Shown piece by piece: positions 11,154 through 16,759 of a stretch of 16,759 nt of DNA. Position numbers and translations under genes: made by a program. The DNA comes from an uncultured Pseudomonadota bacterium (GTDB lineage: Bacteria; Pseudomonadota; Gammaproteobacteria; Burkholderiales; Methylophilaceae). Position 1 is the first letter of the stretch, and every line of letters begins with the position of its first letter. The stretch spans positions 1-16,759 of the forward strand of contig CAINWC010000211.1 of assembly GCA_903854305.1 (NCBI GenBank), written 5' to 3'. The notes below the pieces were generated by a model. It made no database searches. It worked only from the letters and a program-made list of their open reading frames with translations, and had not been told where the DNA came from.

Positions 11154-11813
11154 ATGCAATTCGAGTTAGAGCAACACCATCGAGACGTACCAACGAAAGA
11201 ACTCATATTAGAATTGCAGCGCGTCGCAGTCCTGTTGGGTCGCCCCTCTGTGACAATTGACCAATTTAATGAGCACGGAAAATTTCACAGTACAACCCTA
11301 TCCAGACGCTTCGGATCATAGTTTAAAGCACTCGAAGCGTCTGGCCTAGAAAAGACTCGAAACCTTCACATCACTAACGAGCAATTATTTGAAAACCTTA
11401 CTACAACATGGCTCAAACTTGGTCGCCAACCAAAGTACCAAGATTTAACAAAAGACAATTCTTTGTTTTCTGCTGGAACGTACGAAAAACGCTTCGGTAC
11501 TTGGCGCAAAGCATTAGAGGCTTTTGTCGCTTGGGCAAACGAAGGTATAAATCCTGAAACAGTCTTACCGAACCTATCATCAAATCAGCAGAGGCGCACA
11601 TCACGAAATATAAATTGGCGCTTACGTGCTCTAGTTCTGCTACGCGACGGTGCACGCTGCCAGCTTTGTGGTGCTGAGGCACGCAATGGGGCAACGCTTC
11701 AGGTTGACCACGTGATTCCATGGAGCAAGGGCGGTGAAACAATATTTGAAAATCTTCAGGTTCTCTGCCATGTCTGTAATATAGGAAAAAGCAATGTTCA
11801 ACTTGAACCATAG
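11154..11813 (+). pseudogene. HNH endonuclease with two HNH_repeat motifs, interrupted by one in-frame TAG
   Basis: One frame runs from ATG 11154 to TAG 11811-11813 (219 codons), broken only by TAG at 11319-11321 (codon 56). The N-terminus holds two copies of the 'homing endonuclease associated repeat'. The first ends SRRFGS-stop-FKALEASGL (51-65) and the second ends EKRFGTWRKALEAF. The stop falls exactly at the conserved Trp of FGxW, so a TGG to TAG change is the simplest cause. The C-terminal HNH/treble-clef domain looks intact: CQLCG, VDHVIPWSKGG, ENLQVLCHVCN, K. A fragment from TTG 11463 could still be made. No good Shine-Dalgarno precedes 11154. CGA arginine codons appear more often here than in the neighbouring genes. 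It converges on the DUF1348 gene and abuts an attC-like element. Confidence 0.85.
11302..11344 (+). repeat. perfect 12-bp inverted repeat flanking the amber codon
   Basis: CCAGACGCTTCG (11302-11313) is exactly complementary to CGAAGCGTCTGG (11333-11344). The 19-base loop contains the in-frame TAG of the HNH gene at 11319-11321. With eight G or C bases per arm, the mRNA hairpin should be stable. Confidence 0.9.
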
Positions 11814-11870
11814 GGCTAATCCATCAAGCGGGACGCTTAAGGATGCCCCTTATGTCAAACGTTAAAGCCC
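11813..11870 (+). mobile_element. degenerate integron attC-like site (59-base element)
   Basis: The 58 bases read as attC arms. An R''-like GGGCTAAT (11813-11820) is complementary at its outer end to GTTAAAGCCC (11861-11870), where GTTAAAG resembles the core site GTTRRRY. The inner L''-like TCAAGCGGGACGC (11824-11836) pairs with GATGCCCCTTATG (11842-11854), leaving unpaired bases as in functional attC hairpins. TCAAGCGGGACGC and CCCCTTATGTCAAACGTTA closely resemble known cassette sites from memory. The core departs from consensus (G in place of Y, and an imperfect R pair), so it may be decayed. It starts on the HNH stop codon, as is typical of cassettes. No integrase, attI or second attC is visible. 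An unusual intergenic hairpin is the alternative. Confidence 0.5.
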
Positions 11871-12341
11871 CAACTCACTCAAGCTCGCATGATCATCTGG
11901 TCTGCGACCTAACGGCCAAAAGAACTTCCGTTCAGTTTCTTTAATCGCCAAATCATTAATACTGGCATAGCGCAATTCCATCAGGCCATTCGCATCGAAC
12001 TGCCAGTTCTCGTTGCCGTAAGACCGGAACCAATTGCCTGTTGCATCGTGCCACTCGTAAACAAATCGCACGGCAATACGGTTGCCTTCAAACGCCCAAA
12101 GCTCTTTAATGAGCCTGTACTCTTGCTCGTTGGCACATTTACGCGTTAAAAATTCGACGATTTCTGCACGGCCATGGGGGAATTCGGCGCGGTTGCGCCA
12201 TTGAGAATCTTGCGTGTAGACCAGTGAGACACGTTGCGGGTCGCGGCTATTCCAGCCATCTTCAGCCATACGCACTTTCTGCATCGCGGTTTCGCGTGTA
12301 AACGGTGGTACTGGTGGGCGAACTTCTACATTTACGGTCAT
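11862..12341 (-). CDS. DUF1348 / nuclear transport factor 2-like protein
   Basis: This roughly 159-residue cytoplasmic protein of the SnoaL/NTF2-like superfamily matches the DUF1348 pattern. Its motifs are [58 protein letters not shown] and the C-terminal [20 protein letters not shown]. The fold is a cone-shaped alpha+beta barrel, and the substrate, if any, is unknown. GTG 12344 lies directly before ATG 12341, and I prefer the ATG because AAGGA lies about eight bases upstream. It follows the ABC exporter by 24-27 bases on the same strand, so it is probably the last gene of that transcript. Its stop codon coincides with the end of the attC-like element. Confidence 0.88.
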   Translation of the reverse strand: MTVNVEVRPPVPPFTRETAMQKVRMAEDGWNSRDPQRVSLVYTQDSQWRNRAEFPHGRAEIVEFLTRKCANEQEYRLIKELWAFEGNRIAVRFVYEWHDATGNWFRSYGNENWQFDANGLMELRYASINDLAIKETERKFFWPLGRRPDDHASLSELGL

Positions 12342-12368
12342 CACTTCATTCCTTTTTACGTTAAAACG

Positions 12369-14192
12369 CTACTCGCCTAAAAATCCACCACTCTGATGCG
12401 CCCATAATGTGGCGTATAAGCCACCTGATTTTAGCAATGACTGATGGTCACCCTCTTCGATTATTTGGCCTTCATCCAGCACTACCAGTCTATCCATCGC
12501 GGCGATGGTTGATAAACGATGGGCGATCGCAACCACGGTTTTACCTTGCATCAAGCTGTACAAGCTGGCCTGTATCGCGATTTCCACCTCAGAATCCAAG
12601 GCGCTGGTGGCTTCATCCAACAATAATATAGGCGCATCTTTTAGCATGACGCGCGCGATGGCAATGCGCTGACGCTGGCCGCCAGAGAGCTTCACGCCAC
12701 GCTCGCCAACATGCGCATCATAAGCGCTGCGGCCTTTTGCATCCGTTAGCGCTAAAATAAAACCATGCGCCTCAGCATGTTTGGCGGCGATTATCATTTC
12801 GGCCTCAGTAGCACTGGGGCGACCATATAAAATGTTATCGCGCACACTGCGATGCAGTAATGAGGTGTCTTGCGTGACCATACCAATCTGGCTGCGCAAG
12901 CTGTTTTGTGTCACTTGCCTGATGTCTTGACCGTCAATCAATATGCGGCCTTGTTCTACATCGTAAAAGCGCAGCAGTAGATTCACAATCGTCGATTTAC
13001 CCGCGCCAGAGCGCCCTACCAAGCCTACTTTTTCGCCTGGTTTGATATTCAAGTTAAGGGCCTGTAACACTGGCGTTTTCATACCGTAGGCAAAACTCAC
13101 CGCTTCAAATTGGATGCTACCAGTGCTTACCACCAGCGGCTTAGCTTCCGCTATATCAGTAATCTGATGCGCCATTGATAGCGTATTGACACCATCTTGC
13201 GCGGTACCAATCTGTTCATAAAGCGTGGTTAGCTCCCACATTATCCAATGAGAGATACCATTCAACCGTAACGCCATTGCAGTAACAGCGGCCACACCGC
13301 CCACGCTCACTTCACCCTTAGTCCACAACCACAAGGCAACGCCGGAAGTAGAAATAATCAATAACACATTGAGTATGTGATTCATGACCTCAACACCGGA
13401 CACATAGCGCATCTGCGCATTTACCGTACCCAAAAATTCATGCATGGCAGATTTTGCATAGCCAGCTTCACGCCCTGCATGTGAAAACAGTTTAACGGTG
13501 CTAATGTTGGTATAAGCATCTGTAATGCGGCCTGTCATTAATGATCGCGCATCTGCTTGCTGTTGCGACACTTTAGCCAAACGCGGTACAAAGTAGTTCA
13601 GAGAAGTGATATAACAGATGACCCAGACTAAAAATGGCAACATCACCGTGAGATTGAAATGCCCCACCACGGCGACCATCGTCACAAAATAAATAATCAC
13701 AAATACTAAAATATCGGCAACGATGAACCACACATCACGCACAGCCAAGGCGGTTTGCATGACCTTTGCTGAAACTCGACCGGCAAACTCATCCTGATAA
13801 AAACTCATGCTTTGGCTCAGCATGAGTCGATGAAAATTCCAGCGTAAACGCATCGGAAAGTTACCGGCCAGCGCCTGATGTTTAATCAATGTTTGCAAAG
13901 AGATAAGTATCGGGCTCAATAACAGCAAAGCGGCTAATAACAATAAGTGCTGTTTTTCTGTGACCCACAATAACTCTGGCGAGGTTTTGCTCAACCAATC
14001 AACGACTTTACCCATCACTGCAAATAATAGCGCCTCAAAGCCGCCAATGATTGCCGTAACAATCGTCATAACAAGGATTAACAGCCGTGAACCGCTCGTG
14101 CACGCCCACAAAAATGACCACAACGCTTTTGGCGGCGGGTCGATTTCATTTGCAGGGAAAGGATTTAAAAGGTTTTCAAACCAACGCAACAT
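12369..14192 (-). CDS. ABC exporter, fused membrane and ATPase domains (MsbA/ABCB-like)
   Basis: A 607-residue half-transporter that would work as a homodimer in the inner membrane. The transmembrane domain (about 28-320) holds six hydrophobic segments. The nucleotide-binding domain (about 355-595) has Walker A GRSGAGKST near 394, the signature LSGGQRQRIAIARV near 500, Walker B ILLLDEATSALD near 524 and the switch histidine in AHRLST near 557. The architecture is that of lipid or drug exporters. The substrate cannot be read from sequence, and msbA itself is not claimed because no lpxK or other lipid A gene is adjacent. A 140-base region upstream carries three 20-bp-spaced repeats. Confidence 0.92.
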   Translation of the reverse strand: MLRWFENLLNPFPANEIDPPPKALWSFLWACTSGSRLLILVMTIVTAIIGGFEALLFAVMGKVVDWLSKTSPELLWVTEKQHLLLLAALLLLSPILISLQTLIKHQALAGNFPMRLRWNFHRLMLSQSMSFYQDEFAGRVSAKVMQTALAVRDVWFIVADILVFVIIYFVTMVAVVGHFNLTVMLPFLVWVICYITSLNYFVPRLAKVSQQQADARSLMTGRITDAYTNISTVKLFSHAGREAGYAKSAMHEFLGTVNAQMRYVSGVEVMNHILNVLLIISTSGVALWLWTKGEVSVGGVAAVTAMALRLNGISHWIMWELTTLYEQIGTAQDGVNTLSMAHQITDIAEAKPLVVSTGSIQFEAVSFAYGMKTPVLQALNLNIKPGEKVGLVGRSGAGKSTIVNLLLRFYDVEQGRILIDGQDIRQVTQNSLRSQIGMVTQDTSLLHRSVRDNILYGRPSATEAEMIIAAKHAEAHGFILALTDAKGRSAYDAHVGERGVKLSGGQRQRIAIARVMLKDAPILLLDEATSALDSEVEIAIQASLYSLMQGKTVVAIAHRLSTIAAMDRLVVLDEGQIIEEGDHQSLLKSGGLYATLWAHQSGGFLGE

Positions 14193-14257
14193 AGAGTGAT
14201 TTCAGTTCAGAATTAATACAATTTAACCGCTAATTTAAGGATGGATTTTTAATTTTC

Positions 14258-14317
14258 ATAACGACACTTAGTTGTATATAGCAACACTACGTTTTTTATA
14301 ACAACACTATGCAAAGA
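14258..14317. repeat. three direct repeats at an exact 20-bp period
   Basis: Units begin at 14258, 14278 and 14298: ATAACGACACTTAG, ATAGCAACACTACG and ATAACAACACTATG. Ten of the first fourteen positions are identical in all three, with ACACT invariant. The spacing is two DNA helical turns. They lie 66-125 bases upstream of the ABC exporter start and immediately after ispF, where a regulator could bind cooperatively. Confidence 0.7.
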
Positions 14318-14333
14318 CTTTTATGGCTCGACT

Positions 14334-14819
14334 TTACATAGAAACCGCACATATCAAACAAACCGCTTCAGCTGCAATGCCTTCGCCCCTACCCGTAAAG
14401 CCCAGTTTTTCAGTAGTGGTGGCTTTCACATTAATCACATCAATGGATACAGCACAATCTTCGGCAATGTTGATGCGCATTTGTTCAGTATGTGGCGATA
14501 ACTTTGGCAACTCGCAGATTACCGTGCAATCCAGGTTGCTTACTCTGTAGCTTTTGGCTTTGAGTAAAGCCACTACATGCTGTAACAACTCGCGTGAATT
14601 AATGCCTTTGTAACGCATATCAGTCGGTGGAAAATGCTTGCCGATATCGCCCAGCGCTGCCGCACCTAGTAGCGCATCGCAAATAGCATGTAGCAACACA
14701 TCCGCATCAGAATGACCCTCCAAGCCTTTTTCGAAGGGAATATCTACGCCGCCGATGATGCATTTACGTCCAATCACTAGCTTGTGTACGTCAAAACCGT
14801 GACCGATTCTTATTGTCAT
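14334..14819 (-). CDS. ispF: 2-C-methyl-D-erythritol 2,4-cyclodiphosphate synthase
   Basis: This 161-residue enzyme of the MEP isoprenoid pathway converts CDP-methylerythritol 2-phosphate to the cyclodiphosphate, releasing CMP. It is normally a trimer with zinc in each active site. The metal ligands are visible as Asp10 and His12 ([11 protein letters not shown]) and His44 ([17 protein letters not shown]). [11 protein letters not shown] supplies the diphosphate-binding loop, and the C-terminal [20 protein letters not shown] carries the CDP-binding TTTE...GR signature. It follows ispD by 34 bases on the same strand, so the last two cytidylyl steps are probably coexpressed. Only a weak GG-type ribosome site precedes the ATG. 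Confidence 0.97.
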   Translation of the reverse strand: MTIRIGHGFDVHKLVIGRKCIIGGVDIPFEKGLEGHSDADVLLHAICDALLGAAALGDIGKHFPPTDMRYKGINSRELLQHVVALLKAKSYRVSNLDCTVICELPKLSPHTEQMRINIAEDCAVSIDVINVKATTTEKLGFTGRGEGIAAEAVCLICAVSM

Positions 14820-14847
14820 ATTTTTACCAATTCTTGATTGTTATGCA

Positions 14848-14885
14848 CTAGCGTTAAGTAAGGTAGCTAGCGTTAAACAAGGCAG
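14848..14885. repeat. 19-bp tandem duplication at the ispD 3' end
   Basis: CTAGCGTTAAGTAAGGTAG (14848-14866) is followed directly by CTAGCGTTAAACAAGGCAG (14867-14885), identical at 16 of 19 positions. The unit is not a multiple of three and spans the ispD stop codon. Confidence 0.85.
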
Positions 14886-15546
14886 ACAGCACCGCCAAAT
14901 CTTGCGGATAAGTTACCTTGAGATTACGCAACTCACCTGTCACCAGTTTAGGTTTCAAACCCAATGCCTCGATTGCCTCGGCTTCATCGGTAGCCGTACC
15001 GTTAAACTTGGTGAGTGCCTCTTTAAGCGTGGCGTATCTAAACATTTGTGGCGTTTGCGCCTGCCATAAATCATTGCGCGGTACAGTAGCAGAAACACGC
15101 TGCTCGCTATCGGCACGTTTTAAAGTATCTGCAAGGGGTAAGGCCAACAAACCACCCACCGCATCATTTTCTAACGTATTTAATAGCTGGTCTAACAACA
15201 GGTTAGTTAAACCTGGGCGAGCCGCATCATGCACCAAAATCCAATCATCCGTCTCGACCTGCGCTTCAATAGCAATTAAGCCATTCAACACCGTCACCGA
15301 CCGCGTATCACCACCGCAATAATGCACATGCGCTTTGCTACTGGCATTGAAATATGCACTACGCCAATGCGCATCGTCTGCACTGAGTATGATATTGATA
15401 CTACTAATTCTAATAGCTGAATCAAAGACTTCAATCACATGCTGAATCAGCGACTTACCATGCAAGCTCAAATATTGTTTGGGCGCATCTGCCCGCATAC
15501 GACTACCGCTACCAGCAGCTGGAATAATGACGTGAAAACGCGCCAT
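14854..15546 (-). CDS. ispD: 2-C-methyl-D-erythritol 4-phosphate cytidylyltransferase
   Basis: This 230-residue enzyme joins CTP and methylerythritol 4-phosphate to form CDP-methylerythritol in the MEP pathway. The nucleotide-binding N-terminus IIPAAGSGSRMRADAPKQYL (8-27) contains the glycine-rich loop, Arg and Lys of the active site. ILVHDAARPGL (about 102-112) and LPLADTLKRA are further family motifs, and GTATDEAEAIEALG near 190 matches the conserved TDE segment. The length is usual. The last few residues, encoded inside a tandem duplication, look recently altered (LFNASYLT). The start is ATG 15544-15546. It lies upstream of ispF in the same direction. Confidence 0.96.
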   Translation of the reverse strand: MARFHVIIPAAGSGSRMRADAPKQYLSLHGKSLIQHVIEVFDSAIRISSINIILSADDAHWRSAYFNASSKAHVHYCGGDTRSVTVLNGLIAIEAQVETDDWILVHDAARPGLTNLLLDQLLNTLENDAVGGLLALPLADTLKRADSEQRVSATVPRNDLWQAQTPQMFRYATLKEALTKFNGTATDEAEAIEALGLKPKLVTGELRNLKVTYPQDLAVLSALFNASYLT

Positions 15547-15606
15547 GTTAAATCTGGAATAATTTATAAATCATAGCCAAATTTTAACATAGCGCGCTAG
15601 TTTGAT

Positions 15607-15641
15607 ACTTAAGCAATTGAGGACTAATTACCCGCTTAAGT
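15607..15641. repeat. 8-bp inverted repeat between amt and ispD
   Basis: ACTTAAGC (15607-15614) and GCTTAAGT (15634-15641) are exact complements with a 19-base spacer that contains AATT twice. It lies in the 127-base gap after the amt stop. It has no T run typical of a terminator, so it may be an operator or a chance dyad. Confidence 0.4.
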
Positions 15642-15673
15642 TAAATGCGGCTTACAAAAAATTAAAACGTCAA

Positions 15674-16759
15674 TCAATCATCCGCACTAGAAACAATTTT
15701 ATGAATACTTAAATCTGCACCATCAAACTCTTCTTCTTGGCCTAAGCGAATACCCACGAGGGCTTTCAGTACGCCATACACAAGCGTACCACCCACAAGC
15801 GCGACCAATACGCCTAAACCTGTGCCGAGCACTTGTGACATCAAGCTTACGCCACCAATACCGCCCAGTGCTTTTGCGCCAAAAATACCAGCGGCAATAC
15901 CGCCCCATGCACCGCACAGGCCGTGTAACGGCCATACACCAAGTACATCATCAATTTTTAAACGGTTTTGAGTTTTCGTAAAGGCCCATACAAACAATAC
16001 GCCAGCCACTGCGCCTGTAGCTAATGCACCCAAAGGATGCATCACATCTGATCCTGCACATACTGCCACCAAGCCAGCTAGCGGGCCATTGTGTACAAAA
16101 CCCGGGTCATTCTTCCCCATGACTAACGCGGCTAAAGTACCGCCTACCAAAGCCATCAGTGAGTTCACTGCAACCAAGCCTGAAATACCTTGGATCGCTT
16201 GTGCTGACATCACATTAAAGCCAAACCAGCCCACAGTGAGTATCCAGGCACCTAATGCTAAAAATGGAATATTAGAGGGTGGATGTGCATGCACACGCCC
16301 ATCTTTACCATAACGACCTGATCGCGCACCAAGCAATAAAACTGCGGCAAGCGCTATCCAGCCACCCATTGCATGAACGACGACTGAACCGGCAAAGTCG
16401 TGAAATTTAGCACCGAATGTGGTCAGCAACCAATCTTGAAGTCCGTAATGATTGTTCCAAGCGATACCTTCAAAAAACGGGTAGACAAAACCCACCAATA
16501 AAAAGGTTGCAGCGAGCTGTGGATTGAACTTAGCGCGCTCCGCAATACCGCCAGACACAATAGCGGGAATAGCTGCGGCAAAAGTGAGTAGAAAAAAGAA
16601 TTTAACTAATCCAAAACCATTTTTAGCAGCTAATACATCCGCGCCACTAAAGAAATTCACGCCATAGGCAATACTATAGCCAATAAAAAAGTAGGCGATG
16701 GTGGATACTGAAAAATCAACCATGATTTTAACTAAGGCATTGACCTGATTTTTTTTACG
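15674..16759 (-). CDS. amtB: ammonium transporter, Amt family (5' end beyond the window)
   Basis: The minus-strand frame stays open to the window edge. An internal ATG at 16721-16723 is preceded by codons for KKNQVNALVKI that read smoothly into MVDFSVSTIAYFFIGY, so the true start lies outside. The visible 361 residues include most of the Amt helices. DFAGSVVVHAMGGW holds the first of the paired pore histidines and WPLHGLCGAWGG the second. IVSGGIAERAKF and VGWFGFNVMSA are further family motifs. Amt channels conduct ammonia or ammonium across the inner membrane and are gated by the PII protein GlnK where present, which would lie outside. The C-terminal tail is short and acidic (EEEFDGADLSIHKIVSSADD). 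Confidence 0.94.
   Translation of the reverse strand, partial: RKKNQVNALVKIMVDFSVSTIAYFFIGYSIAYGVNFFSGADVLAAKNGFGLVKFFFLLTFAAAIPAIVSGGIAERAKFNPQLAATFLLVGFVYPFFEGIAWNNHYGLQDWLLTTFGAKFHDFAGSVVVHAMGGWIALAAVLLLGARSGRYGKDGRVHAHPPSNIPFLALGAWILTVGWFGFNVMSAQAIQGISGLVAVNSLMALVGGTLAALVMGKNDPGFVHNGPLAGLVAVCAGSDVMHPLGALATGAVAGVLFVWAFTKTQNRLKIDDVLGVWPLHGLCGAWGGIAAGIFGAKALGGIGGVSLMSQVLGTGLGVLVALVGGTLVYGVLKALVGIRLGQEEEFDGADLSIHKIVSSADD

Noticed and set aside
11163..11170. GTTAGAGC as the left recombination core of a cassette
   Set aside because: It lies inside the HNH reading frame at codons 4-6 and its last bases do not fit GTTRRRY, so it cannot be used to set the 5' boundary.
11319..11321. TAG read as pyrrolysine
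   Set aside because: The position equals a Trp in the paralogous repeat, this protein family is not known to use pyrrolysine, and the stem surrounds the codon where PYLIS elements follow it. A TGG to TAG mutation is simpler.
11413..11811. 132-codon open frame on the minus strand opposite the HNH gene
   Set aside because: It lies fully antisense to clear HNH-domain coding sequence and shows no recognisable protein features.
11826..11838. AAGCG-GGA-CGCTT hairpin as a simple terminator of the HNH gene
   Set aside because: The stem is only 5 bp and no T run follows on either strand. The wider 58-bp arm structure explains the region better.
14918..15322. 134-codon plus-strand frame inside ispD
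   Set aside because: It mirrors conserved IspD coding sequence in another frame and has no family features of its own.

Overview
The window is ordinary, densely packed chromosome of a moderately AT-rich betaproteobacterium. The EarP/EF-P pair with Arg32, the ftsK-lolA-rarA-serS block, the ispDF pair and the compact gene order suggest a Methylophilaceae-like (Methylotenera-type) organism. That placement is inferred from gene content and protein style, not from a marker-gene comparison. No rRNA, tRNA, CRISPR array, transposase or integrase gene was seen.

Layout. Positions 1-3266 (+) hold the 3' end of earP, then efp with its own -10 box and a strong terminator, then rpiA and an overlapping mltF-type lipoprotein transglycosylase. 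Positions 3379-9097 (-) hold ftsK-lolA, a Rho-independent terminator, then rarA-serS. Positions 9235-11054 (+) hold trxB, an overlapping Smr-domain gene, and a small four-cysteine BFD-like protein. Positions 11862-16759 (-) hold an Amt ammonium transporter cut by the window edge, ispD, ispF, an ABC exporter and a DUF1348/NTF2-like gene.

The unusual part is 11055-11870, between the BFD-like gene and the DUF1348 gene. It holds a 219-codon frame for an HNH endonuclease with two N-terminal 'homing endonuclease associated' repeats. The frame is broken by a single TAG exactly where the conserved Trp of the first repeat should be. The amber codon lies in the loop of a perfect 12-bp inverted repeat. 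The gene's stop runs directly into a 58-bp element that looks like a degenerate integron attC site, whose predicted recombination point falls at the stop codon of the convergent DUF1348 gene. Upstream lie a 30-bp imperfect palindrome and a start-like 20-codon ORF that could mark the left junction. The simplest reading is a solitary, decaying gene cassette (or other mobile endonuclease module) in a housekeeping region.

Other noteworthy structure: three direct repeats at an exact 20-bp period upstream of the ABC exporter, a 19-bp tandem duplication that rewrites the ispD C-terminus, and a REP-like imperfect hairpin between the convergent mltF and serS genes.

Functionally, the housekeeping genes cover translation (EF-P and its rhamnosyltransferase, SerRS), pentose phosphate (RpiA), isoprenoid synthesis by the MEP route (IspD, IspF), chromosome segregation and fork repair (FtsK, RarA), envelope upkeep (LolA, MltF), thiol redox (TrxB) and ammonium uptake (Amt).
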